Shown piece by piece: positions 56,669 through 64,000 of a stretch of 64,000 bases of DNA; position 1 is the stretch's first letter; each line of letters opens with the position of its first letter. This DNA comes from Streptomyces endocoffeicus (GTDB lineage: Bacteria; Actinomycetota; Actinomycetes; Streptomycetales; Streptomycetaceae). The DNA is taken from assembly GCF_016741935.1 (NCBI RefSeq), contig NZ_JAERRG010000012.1:186001-250000 (forward strand), read 5' to 3'. The notes beneath the pieces were generated by a model. The model did not search any database. It was given only the letters and a program-made list of their open reading frames with translations, and was not told the origin of the DNA. Made by a program: the position numbers and the translations under genes.

Positions 56669-58402
56669 ATGGCTCGACACCTCATCACCAGCGCCCTTCC
56701 CTACATCAACGGGATCAAGCACCTGGGCAACATGGTGGGGTCCATGCTCCCGGCCGACGTCTACTCCCGCTATATGCGCCAGCGCGGCCATGACGTCCTC
56801 TACATCTGCGCCACCGACGAGCACGGCACCCCCGCCGAGCTGGCCGCCAAGGAGGCCGGGCTGCCGGTCGACGAGTTCTGCGCCCAGCAGCATGAGGCGC
56901 AGAAGGCGATCTACGACGGCTTCGGCCTCGCCTTCGACTACTTCGGCCGCAGCTCCTCCGCGCAGAACGTGCAGATCACCCAGACGATCGCACGGGAGCT
57001 CAAGGCAAACGGCTTCATCGAGGAGCGCTCGATCCGCCAGGTGTACTCCAACGCCGACGGCCGCTTCCTCCCCGACCGCTACATCGAGGGCACCTGCCCG
57101 CACTGCGGCTACGACCGGGCCCGCGGCGACCAGTGCGAGAACTGCACCCGGGTGCTCGACCCGACCGATCTGATCGACGCCCGCTCCGCGATCAGCGGCA
57201 GCAGCGATCTGGAGGTCCGGGAGACCAAGCACCTCTTCCTCCTCCAGTCCAAGCTGGCGGGCGAGGTCGCCGCCTGGGTCGACGAGCACGGCAAGGACTG
57301 GCCGACGCTGGCCTCCTCGATCGCCCGCAAGTGGCTGACCGAGGGGCTCCAGGACCGGGCGATCACCCGTGACCTGGACTGGGGCGTGCCCGTGCCGGCC
57401 GACACCTGGCCGGACCTGGCGGCCGAGGGCAAGGTCTTCTACGTCTGGTTCGACGCGCCGATCGAGTACATCGGAGCCACGAAGGAGTGGGCCGACCTGG
57501 ACCCGGCGAACCGCGACTGGAAGTCGTGGTGGTACGACGTGGACCGGACGGTCCGTTACACGGAGTTCATGGCCAAGGACAACGTCCCGTTCCACACGGT
57601 GATGTTCCCGGCCACCCTCCTCGGCACCCGGGACGCCTGGAAGAAGGTCGACTACGTCAAGGCGTTCAACTGGCTGACGTACTACGGCGGGAAGTTCTCC
57701 ACCTCCGCCAAGCGCGGGGTGTTCACCGACGCCGCGCTCGAGGTGCTGCCCGCCGACTACTGGCGCTACTTCCTGATGGCGAACGCCCCGGAGTCCGACG
57801 ACACCTCCTTCACCTGGGAGCACTTCACCGCCACCGTCAACAAGGACCTCGCCGACACCCTCGGCAACTTCGTCAACCGCGTGCTGTCCTTCTCCCGCAA
57901 GCGGTTCGGCGACGAGGTCCCGGCCGGAAAGGCCGCCGGGGAGGCGGAGGAGCGCCTGGGCGAGGAGATCGCGCGGCTGCTGGCGGAGTACGAGGAGCAC
58001 ATGGACGCGCTCCAGTTCCGCAAGGCCGCGGCGGCGCTGCGCGCCCTGTGGAGCGCGGGCAACTCCTACCTGGAGGAGAAGGCCCCCTGGCTGGAGATCA
58101 AGACCGACCAGGAGGCCGCGGCCCTCACCCTCCGTACGGCGATGAACCTCATCCACCTCTACGCGATCGTCTCCGAGCCGTTCATCCCGGCCTCGGCGCG
58201 GGCCATGCGGTCGGCGTTCGCGCTGGGCGAGGACACCGCGGCCTGGGTCGGCCAGGAGGAGGCGAAGACGCTGGCGTCGGTCCCGGCGGGCACGGCCTTC
58301 ACGGTTCCCCCGGTGCTCTTCGCGAAGATCACCGAGGAGGACCTGGACTCCTTCCGGCAGCGCTTCGGCGGCGACGAGCAGAACGGCAACGGCGCGGCAT
58401 AG
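56669..58402 (+). CDS. metG: Methionyl-tRNA synthetase
   Basis: 577 aa from ATG 56669 (GGGAGCAG upstream). Starts MARHLITSALPYINGIKHLGNMVGSMLPADVY, the HIGH-type sequence being HLGN. Zinc knuckle CPHCGY...QCENC at about 141-160. The KMSKS loop is represented by KFSTSAKRGVF. Anticodon-binding helical domain at the C-terminus (about 390-560); no C-terminal EMAP-like domain. Charges tRNA-Met with methionine; essential. Confidence 0.95.
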   Translation: MARHLITSALPYINGIKHLGNMVGSMLPADVYSRYMRQRGHDVLYICATDEHGTPAELAAKEAGLPVDEFCAQQHEAQKAIYDGFGLAFDYFGRSSSAQNVQITQTIARELKANGFIEERSIRQVYSNADGRFLPDRYIEGTCPHCGYDRARGDQCENCTRVLDPTDLIDARSAISGSSDLEVRETKHLFLLQSKLAGEVAAWVDEHGKDWPTLASSIARKWLTEGLQDRAITRDLDWGVPVPADTWPDLAAEGKVFYVWFDAPIEYIGATKEWADLDPANRDWKSWWYDVDRTVRYTEFMAKDNVPFHTVMFPATLLGTRDAWKKVDYVKAFNWLTYYGGKFSTSAKRGVFTDAALEVLPADYWRYFLMANAPESDDTSFTWEHFTATVNKDLADTLGNFVNRVLSFSRKRFGDEVPAGKAAGEAEERLGEEIARLLAEYEEHMDALQFRKAAAALRALWSAGNSYLEEKAPWLEIKTDQEAAALTLRTAMNLIHLYAIVSEPFIPASARAMRSAFALGEDTAAWVGQEEAKTLASVPAGTAFTVPPVLFAKITEEDLDSFRQRFGGDEQNGNGAA

Positions 58403-58508
58403 CGGCTCATGCGCCCCCTCACGCACGTGTTGATCGCGCGGCAACCGTTCGTTTAGCCCCCTCGATGACCCTGTGGAGTCCATAGCCACCGGGAAATCGA
58501 GGAACACA

Positions 58509-58904
58509 GTGCCGGACGCGCGTGTCACGGTGACGGTCCACGGCCCCGACCCGCTCAGCCGGGCCGGGGTCGTGCGTCATCTGCAGCATCAGCCCAGCGT
58601 CGAGCTGGTCGACCGGCCATGCCCGCTCGGCGACGAACCCCGCGGCGCCGTCGCCGTCATGCTCGCCGAGCGCCTCGACGACCGCGCCGGGGCGGAGCTG
58701 CGCCGTCTGGTGCGGGGCGGCCGGCAGCGGGTGGTGCTGATCGCGGGTGAGCTCCGGGAGACGGAGCTGATGGCGGTGATGGAGTACGGCGTCCAAGCCG
58801 TCTTATGGCAGCACCGGACCACGCCGAAGCGGCTGCTGCGCGCCGTGCACCGGGCCGCCCGAGCGGACCGGGGCACACCGTGCGGCGTGGACCGGAGACT
58901 GTGA
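58509..58904 (+). CDS. Truncated response-regulator-like protein (receiver only) with TTA codon
   Basis: 131 aa from GTG 58509 (GAGGAACAC upstream; an in-frame GTG at 58473 is possible). VTVHGPDPLSRAGVVRHLQHQPSVELV matches the beginning of a NarL/FixJ-like receiver; the strand carrying the phospho-acceptor Asp reads VAVMLAER, so the Asp is missing. It stops where the LuxR HTH should begin. Codon 99 is TTA (58803-58805), so translation should depend on bldA. May be a regulatory decoy or a degenerating gene. Confidence 0.7.
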   Translation: MPDARVTVTVHGPDPLSRAGVVRHLQHQPSVELVDRPCPLGDEPRGAVAVMLAERLDDRAGAELRRLVRGGRQRVVLIAGELRETELMAVMEYGVQAVLWQHRTTPKRLLRAVHRAARADRGTPCGVDRRL

Positions 58905-58965
58905 CCCCAGGGCTCAGACGGCCCCAAGGCCCGGACGAACCCAGGGCTCGGACGGCCCCAGGACT

Positions 58966-59919
58966 TCAGAGGTCCGTGCCGTCGTGGGTCGCGTCGGGGC
59001 CGACCCCCAGGGTGAGGCTGCCGACGACACCCTTCTCGATCTTTCCCTTGCGGTACTTCAGGTGCAGCAGCCCGCCCTGTGCGCCGTTGCCGGGGTAGAT
59101 CCCGTCCTCGTCGAGGGTGGTGCGCTCGGTGGTGCTGGTGTTGTACGGGGCCACCTTGGCCGAGTCGAGCACCGCCTCCTCGGCGAAGAAGAGCTGACCG
59201 GTGTGGCAGGTGTGACCGCCCTCGTAGCCGTCGTCCGTGAGCTTGCCGCCGATGTGCACCTTGGTGTGGATGTGTACACAGCGGCCCCGGTACCAGCCGG
59301 GGAAGACCGTGGTGAACTCGACGAAGCCATGCCGGTCGGTCAGCTGGGTGCCGCGCAGATACCGCTTGTCGTCGGTCGGCTCCTGGTGGCCGCCACCGGG
59401 CGGGGCACCGGTCGGCGCGCCCGTCGGGGCGTCGGTGGGCGGGGTCCCGGTCGGCGGAGTCCCGGTGGGCGGGGTGCCGCCGCCACCGCTGCTGGAGCTC
59501 TCGTAACCCGAGTAGAGGCCCAGTGCGTCGCAGTGCCAGATGTCGACGGCCGCCTTCGCCATGGGTTTGCAGCTGTCGGAGTCGATCACTTTGAGGCGGA
59601 GGGTCATCGGAATGCCCTCCTTGCCCTCGGTGATGTCCTTTCTGATCTTGTCAGCGTCGATGTAGTACGGCCCCTCGGTGGTCTCCGAGGTGAGCCGGTA
59701 ACAGACCTCGCCGGACGGGGAGGACGGGGAGGACACGGAGGCCGAGGGGGTGGCGGAGGAGGGAGACGCGGAGGTCTCGCCCGCCGAGGCGGTGGTGGCG
59801 ACGGCCGCTCCCAGGCCCGCCGCCGCGACCGCCGCGCCGCCCGCCACCACGACCCGTCGCCTCGTCATGTCCGGCTGGGGCCGCGGCTCGAGGCCGTTGC
59901 TGCTCTGCTGTTCGGTCAT
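58966..59919 (-). CDS. Tat-exported intradiol dioxygenase-like protein
   Basis: 317 aa from ATG 59919. TRRRVVVAGGAAVAAAGLGAAVATTASA is a twin-Arg signal. The dioxygenase fold: CYRLTSETTEGPYYIDADKIRKDI, LRLKVIDSDSCKPMAKAAVDIWHCDALGLYSGY, and GWYRGRCVHIHTKV, which supplies the Tyr/His/His iron ligands together with the earlier Tyr. A Pro/Thr/Gly repeat (PPTGTPPTGTPPTDAPTGAP; 15-bp units at 59435-59479) is inserted at about 165-200. Secreted homologues are known in Streptomyces, acting on catechols outside the cell. Confidence 0.85.
   Translation of the reverse strand: MTEQQSSNGLEPRPQPDMTRRRVVVAGGAAVAAAGLGAAVATTASAGETSASPSSATPSASVSSPSSPSGEVCYRLTSETTEGPYYIDADKIRKDITEGKEGIPMTLRLKVIDSDSCKPMAKAAVDIWHCDALGLYSGYESSSSGGGGTPPTGTPPTGTPPTDAPTGAPTGAPPGGGHQEPTDDKRYLRGTQLTDRHGFVEFTTVFPGWYRGRCVHIHTKVHIGGKLTDDGYEGGHTCHTGQLFFAEEAVLDSAKVAPYNTSTTERTTLDEDGIYPGNGAQGGLLHLKYRKGKIEKGVVGSLTLGVGPDATHDGTDL
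59435..59479 (-). repeat. Three 15-bp tandem repeats inside the dioxygenase-like gene
   Basis: GTGGGCGGGGTCCCG with two variants, in frame, encoding GTPPT. They form a loop insertion between conserved strands of the fold. Confidence 0.88.
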
Positions 59920-60020
59920 GGGCCGGGACAGTAGGGAGGCAACCTGGCAGCCCCATGGGTGCGGGCTGTGAATGGCTGTGCGAAGCGCGGCATCCGGCCA
60001 CCCACGGCCACTCATACGCA

Positions 60021-60054
60021 GGGCGGGGGCGCGCCGTTCGGCACGCCCCCGCCC
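60021..60054 (-). terminator. Terminator of aspS
   Basis: GGGCGGGGGCG (60021-60031) pairs perfectly with CGCCCCCGCCC (60044-60054) and the stem continues for three pairs past one mismatch around a GTTC loop. 58 bp beyond the aspS stop, facing the dioxygenase gene's upstream side. Confidence 0.85.
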
Positions 60055-60112
60055 GGTGAATCCCGTCCGGCCGACCCGCCTACTCGGCGGGCTTCTCGGT
60101 CTGCTCGGCCGC

Positions 60113-61912
60113 CTACTCGGCCGCCTTCTCGCCCGCCTTCTCGGCCTGCTTGACCTGCGGCGGCTTCCGCAGCGACAGATGCAGCTCGCGCAGCCGGGTG
60201 TCGTCCACCTCGCTGGGCGCGCCCATCAGCAGGTCCTGGGCGTTGCCGTTGAGCGGGAAGGCAATGGTCTCGCGGATGTTGGGCTCATCGGCCAGCAACA
60301 TCACGATGCGGTCGACGCCGGGGGCGATACCGCCGTGCGGCGGGGCGCCGAAGTGGAACGCGCGCAGCATGCCGCCGAATTCGCGCTCGACCTCTTCCCG
60401 GGAGTAGCCCGCGATCTCGAACGCCTCGTACATGACGTCCGGCTCGTGGTTCCGGATGGCACCGGAGGACAGCTCCACACCGTTGCAGACGATGTCGTAC
60501 TGCCAGGCCAGGATGTCGAGCGGGTCCTTCGTCCGGAGCGCCTCCAGACCGCCCTGCGGCATGGAGAAGGGGTTGTGGGAGAACTCGATCTGCCCGGTGT
60601 CCTCGTTCCGCTCGAACATCGGGAAGTCCACGATCCAGCAGAAGCGGAAGACGTTCTCGTCGAAGTGGCCGGCCCGCTTGGCGGTCTCGACCCGCACCGC
60701 GCCCATGATCTTGGAGACCTCGTCGAAGTCGCCCGCGCCGAAGAAGATCGACGTGCCGGGCTTGCCCTCGACCTCGGCGATCAGCTTCTCGACGTCCTCG
60801 TCGGTGAGGAACTTCGCGATCGGGCCGGTCAGCTTGGAGTCCTCGCCGATCCGGACCCAGGCCAGCCCCTTGGCGCCCTGCTCGACGGCGAACTCACCGA
60901 GCTGGTCGAAGAACTTCCGGGGCTGCTCGGCGGTGTCCGGCACGGCCAGCGCGCGCACGTGCTTGTCCGCGAACGCCTTGAAGCCGGAGCCCTCGAAGAT
61001 GTGGCTGACGTCCCGCAGCTCCAGCCGGGCCCGCAGATCCGGCTTGTCCGAGCCGTACTTGAGCATGGCCTCGCGGAACGGGATCCGGAGGAAGGGCGAG
61101 GTCACATGGCGGCCGCCGCCGAACTCCTCGAAGAGCTCGGTCATGACCTTCTCGATGACGCCGAAGACGTCCTCCTGCTCGACGAAGCTCATCTCGACGT
61201 CGAGCTGGTAGAACTCGCCCGGCGAGCGGTCGGCGCGGGCGTCCTCGTCGCGGAAGCAGGGCGCGATCTGGAAGTAGCGGTCGAAGCCCGCGATCATCAG
61301 CAGCTGCTTGAACTGCTGCGGGGCCTGCGGCAGCGCGTAGAACTTGCCCGCGTGCAGCCGGGAGGGGACCAGGAAGTCCCGGGCGCCCTCGGGGGAGGTG
61401 GCGGACAGGATCGGGGTCGCCAGCTCGTTGAACCCCTGCGCGGTCATCTTCTGCCGGATGGCGGAGATGACGGCGGAGCGCAGCAGGATGTTGCGGTGCA
61501 TACGCTCGCGGCGCAGGTCCAGGAAGCGGTACTCCAGCCGCCGCTCCTCGCCGACCCCGTCCTCGGGGAAGACGGTGAAGGGCAGCGGGTCGGCGGCGCC
61601 GAGCACCTCGACGTCGGTGACCTCGACCTCGATCTCGCCGGTCGGCAGCTCGGGGTTGACGTTGTCCGCGCCGCGCTCGATGACCCGGCCGTCCACGCGG
61701 ACGACGGTCTCCTTGCTGATCGAGCTCAGGGCCTCGTTGGCGGGGGTGTCGGGTCGCACCACCAGCTGGACCAGGCCATAGTGGTCGCGGAGATCGATGA
61801 AGAGGATGCCGCCCAGGTTCCGTCGATTGTGGAGCCATCCGGAGAGCCGGACGTCGGTGCCGACGTCAGCGGCGCGGAGCTGACCACACGTGTGGGACCG
61901 GTACCGATGCAT
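60113..61912 (-). CDS. aspS: Aspartyl-tRNA synthetase (bacterial type)
   Basis: 599 aa from ATG 61912 (ATG 61915 precedes it directly). MHRYRSHTCGQLRAADVGTDVRLSGWLHNRRNLGGILFIDLRDHYG is the usual N-terminus, with the OB anticodon domain. Class II motifs: FLDLRRERMHRNILLRSAVISAIRQ, FRDEDARADRSPGEFYQLDVEMSF, and GGIAPGVDRIVMLLADEPNIRETIAFP; the GAD insertion is at about 300-410. The end is Lys/Glu/Ala-rich. After the TAG stop the same frame runs on for ten codons to a second TAG (60080-60082). Confidence 0.95.
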   Translation of the reverse strand: MHRYRSHTCGQLRAADVGTDVRLSGWLHNRRNLGGILFIDLRDHYGLVQLVVRPDTPANEALSSISKETVVRVDGRVIERGADNVNPELPTGEIEVEVTDVEVLGAADPLPFTVFPEDGVGEERRLEYRFLDLRRERMHRNILLRSAVISAIRQKMTAQGFNELATPILSATSPEGARDFLVPSRLHAGKFYALPQAPQQFKQLLMIAGFDRYFQIAPCFRDEDARADRSPGEFYQLDVEMSFVEQEDVFGVIEKVMTELFEEFGGGRHVTSPFLRIPFREAMLKYGSDKPDLRARLELRDVSHIFEGSGFKAFADKHVRALAVPDTAEQPRKFFDQLGEFAVEQGAKGLAWVRIGEDSKLTGPIAKFLTDEDVEKLIAEVEGKPGTSIFFGAGDFDEVSKIMGAVRVETAKRAGHFDENVFRFCWIVDFPMFERNEDTGQIEFSHNPFSMPQGGLEALRTKDPLDILAWQYDIVCNGVELSSGAIRNHEPDVMYEAFEIAGYSREEVEREFGGMLRAFHFGAPPHGGIAPGVDRIVMLLADEPNIRETIAFPLNGNAQDLLMGAPSEVDDTRLRELHLSLRKPPQVKQAEKAGEKAAE

Positions 61913-62020
61913 CATTCATCCAAGTCGTGTCGAGCGGGAGGCGTACGTAACCCTCGGGAAGCTTCCGGCCAAGCCTACCGGCGCCGCGACCCTCACTGGT
62001 AAGCCATTGGCAAATCCCCA

Positions 62021-62026
62021 TAAGGT
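62021..62026 (+). promoter_or_regulatory. Putative -10 for a leaderless phosphatase gene
   Basis: TAAGGT ends 6 nt before ATG 62033, with no Shine-Dalgarno between. The distance is that of a leaderless transcript starting at the ATG. Confidence 0.45.
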
Positions 62027-62032
62027 AGTGCA

Positions 62033-64000
62033 ATGCGCACCGAGGACCTGCTGGCCGCCATAGCGACCGGCCTATGGCGCTGGGACAGTGTCTCGGGCGC
62101 CGTCACCTATGACGCGGAGGCCGCCCGGCTGGTGGGCCTTCCCGCCGAGGCCGTCACCCTCCCCGAGGCCGCCGCCCGCGCCTGCTTCCACCCCGCGGAC
62201 TGGCTGGAGGTCAAGGCGATAGTCCAGCTCGCGGTGGCCGAGGGCACCCTGGCCGAGGCCCGGCTGCGCATCGTGGACGAGAAGGGCACCGTACTGCGGA
62301 CCGTGCGCACCCGCTCCCGGCCGATAGCGCGGGGCGGCAGCGACGACGGCTACTACCTGCTCGGCACCCTCCAGGAGGTCCCCGACCCGCTGCCGGGCAC
62401 CGCGGCCGGCGGCCCGCCGATCACCGGCGACTGGCGCCGCAACCGCGAGGCGTTCCTGCTGGACGCGGGGCGGGCGCTGGCGGAGGCGATGTCCACCGCC
62501 GAGGTGCTGCGGGTGGCGGCGGGGCTGTCAATGCCGGGCTTCTCCCCGGACGGGCTCGCGGTCTTCGGCGTCGAGGGCGAGCGGATCTCGGTGATCGGCC
62601 ACCACGGGCCGCGGGCGGGCGCCGACCGTCCCCTGCACGACATCGCGCTGAGTACCGACCATCCGGCGGCCGAGGTGGTGCGCACCGGCCGGGCGGTCTA
62701 TCTGCCCACACCGGAGGAGTACCGCGGCCGGTTTCCGGCCGCGTGGTCGCCGGGCCGGCCCCGCAAGCGCCGATCATGGGCGTTTCTGCCGCTGATCGTC
62801 GCGGGCCGCACCATCGGCGCGTGGATGGCCGGATTCGCCCATCCGGTGTCGTTCTCGCCCGACGAGCGCTCGGTGCTGACCACGATCGCCCGGATGCTGG
62901 CCCAGGCGCTGTCCCGCACCGCGCTCCAGGAGACCGAGCGGGAGCTGGCGGACGGGCTCCAGCGCTCGATGCTGCCCGCCAGCAAGCCCGATATCCCGGG
63001 GCTGACGGTGGCCGCGCGCTATGTGCCGACCGGCGGCGGGCTCCAGGTCGGCGGCGACTGGTACGACGTGATCGGGCTGCCCTCGGGGCGCACGGCGCTG
63101 GTGATCGGCGATGTGCAGGGCCACGATGTGCGCGCCGCGGGGATCATGGGGCAGCTGAGGATCGCGGTCCGGGCGTACGCCTCCGAGGGCCACCACCCCG
63201 ACGCGGTGCTCTCCCGCGCCTCCCGCTTCCTGGCCGGTCTCGCCGAGCCCGAGGGCCCGGACGGCCGCTACGACCCGAGGTTCGCGACCTGCCTCTACAT
63301 GGAGGTGGACCCGGTGGCGGGCACCCTGGACATCGCCCGCGCGGGCCATCCCGACCCGGCGGTCCGGCTGGCCGACGGCACGATGATGCTCCGGCCCACG
63401 GCGGGCGGGCTGCCGCTGGGCATCGACCCGGACACCGACTATCCGACCACCCGGGTGGTGCTGGAGCCCGGCGAGACGCTGCTGATGTGCACCGACGGGC
63501 TGATCGAGACCGGCGGGCACGATCTGGAGACCGGCTGGGACCGGATCCGGGAGGTCTTCGAGCGGCCCGCCGCCCCCAGCGCCGGATCCGGCGGGCTCGA
63601 CCCGGACGACCTCGAGGCCCTCGCCGACTCCCTGGTGCAGGCGGTGCACGGGCCGCCCTCCCACCACACCACCGGTCCGCTCGCGGACCGGCGCGAGGAC
63701 GACATAGCGCTGCTGCTGATCCGCCGGGAGGCGGAGGTGTGCCTGGTCGGGCCCGGTTCGGCGCCGGTGCGGCGTACGGCGGTCACGGTCGCGCAGGCCG
63801 AGTCGGAGCGGATAGCGGACGCCCGGCAGCAGCTGCGCGACATGCTGCACGACTGGGCGGACCCGGACCAGGTGGAGTCGGCGGTGCTGATGCTCTCCGA
63901 GATGGTCACCAACGTGCTGGTGCACACCGACGGGGACGCCCTGCTGGTGGCCGAGGTCAGCGGGCGGCACGGGGCCCGGCGGCTGCGGCTGGACGTCGCC
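62033..64000 (+). CDS. PAS-GAF-PP2C-HATPase phosphatase (SpoIIE family), 3' truncated by window
   Basis: 656 codons are visible; no stop is reached. N-terminal PAS-like domain (1-115; IATGLWRWDSVSGAVTYDAEAARLVGLP), GAF (about 145-300), then SpoIIE/PP2C (about 315-560): LQRSMLPASKPDIPGLTVAARYVP, GGDWYDVIGLPSGRTALVIGDVQGHD, CTDGLIETGG, REDDIALLL. A HATPase_c begins at about 590 (LSEMVTNVLVHTDGDALLVAEVSG). Soluble, unlike the relative at 42523. Likely acts in a partner-switching sigma-regulatory pathway. It has more than one in-frame ATG downstream, but this start is favoured by the -10 box. Confidence 0.88.
   Translation, partial: MRTEDLLAAIATGLWRWDSVSGAVTYDAEAARLVGLPAEAVTLPEAAARACFHPADWLEVKAIVQLAVAEGTLAEARLRIVDEKGTVLRTVRTRSRPIARGGSDDGYYLLGTLQEVPDPLPGTAAGGPPITGDWRRNREAFLLDAGRALAEAMSTAEVLRVAAGLSMPGFSPDGLAVFGVEGERISVIGHHGPRAGADRPLHDIALSTDHPAAEVVRTGRAVYLPTPEEYRGRFPAAWSPGRPRKRRSWAFLPLIVAGRTIGAWMAGFAHPVSFSPDERSVLTTIARMLAQALSRTALQETERELADGLQRSMLPASKPDIPGLTVAARYVPTGGGLQVGGDWYDVIGLPSGRTALVIGDVQGHDVRAAGIMGQLRIAVRAYASEGHHPDAVLSRASRFLAGLAEPEGPDGRYDPRFATCLYMEVDPVAGTLDIARAGHPDPAVRLADGTMMLRPTAGGLPLGIDPDTDYPTTRVVLEPGETLLMCTDGLIETGGHDLETGWDRIREVFERPAAPSAGSGGLDPDDLEALADSLVQAVHGPPSHHTTGPLADRREDDIALLLIRREAEVCLVGPGSAPVRRTAVTVAQAESERIADARQQLRDMLHDWADPDQVESAVLMLSEMVTNVLVHTDGDALLVAEVSGRHGARRLRLDVA

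Noticed and set aside
56636..62002. Large antisense open frames opposite metG and aspS
   Set aside because: Opposite universally conserved synthetases with full motifs; no independent evidence.
1..64000. tRNA or rRNA genes
   Set aside because: No T-loop GGTTCGAATCC-like sequence with a matching acceptor stem was found outside coding genes.

Overview
The window is a 64 kb stretch of a Streptomyces (or very closely related actinomycete) chromosome. Evidence: GC above 70% with G/C-rich third positions throughout, many GTG starts, frequent 4-bp ATGA/GTGA overlaps between co-directional genes, and actinomycete-specific modules (a conservon with its P450, Tat-exported PhoX, TOBE-type molybdate regulator, DUF3105/DUF305 pair, TerD proteins). 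No tRNA, rRNA, CRISPR array, integrase or insertion sequence was found. Most of the region looks like stable chromosome (metG, aspS, DNA ligase, conservon, mod operon) with a few accessory patches.

Layout. 0-6 kb: end of a PQQ-type beta-propeller gene; two translationally coupled CNNM/CBS transporters; an acidic hypothetical gene; an NfeD-like/flotillin pair. 6-12 kb: Nudix hydrolase and three reductive or isomerising enzymes (PhzF-like, MDR oxidoreductase, old yellow enzyme) beside LysR and MarR regulators. 12.4-15.0 kb: a small accessory islet (HAD hydrolase, XRE-TPR regulator, two orphan genes) with two TTA codons. 15.0-18.4 kb: molybdate uptake operon modABC led by a HTH-TOBE regulator. 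18.5-23.8 kb: a trans-4-hydroxy-L-proline catabolic operon containing a stump of its probable GntR repressor. 23.9-28.8 kb: a TerD/PD-(D/E)XK nuclease fusion behind an intrinsic-terminator-like leader and, divergently, a sigma/anti-sigma-like transmembrane protein that ends in an extracellular cellulose-binding module. 28.8-35.8 kb: small secreted proteins, an orphan OmpR regulator, an EhpF-like adenylating enzyme with an aldehyde dehydrogenase (possible carboxylate-reduction pair), a Met/His-rich DUF305 operon and a TetR regulator. 36-47.6 kb: secreted tripeptidyl aminopeptidase, the conservon (cvnABCD plus P450 lacking ExxR), a multi-domain SpoIIE-type phosphatase, a membrane protein and an ATP-dependent DNA ligase. 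47.6-56.5 kb: alginate-lyase-like enzyme and membrane EEP phosphohydrolase diverging from a DasR/HutC-like palindrome, a LysR regulator, a LigD-polymerase relic, PhoX with a PHO box, and a VWA protein. 56.6-64 kb: metG, a response-regulator stump with a TTA codon, a Tat-exported intradiol dioxygenase-like protein, aspS, and a second PP2C phosphatase running off the end.

The most noteworthy items are the TerD-nuclease fusion and its attenuator-like leader, the sigma/ZAS/TM/CBM2 protein, the EhpF/ALDH pair, the P450 with ExxW in place of ExxR, and the operator-like sites at 10.4, 49.2 and 54.3 kb. A second, window-wide theme is short (9-18 bp) tandem duplications placed at gene ends, gene starts and linkers. 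All functional names come from motif reading by eye; no database search was run.
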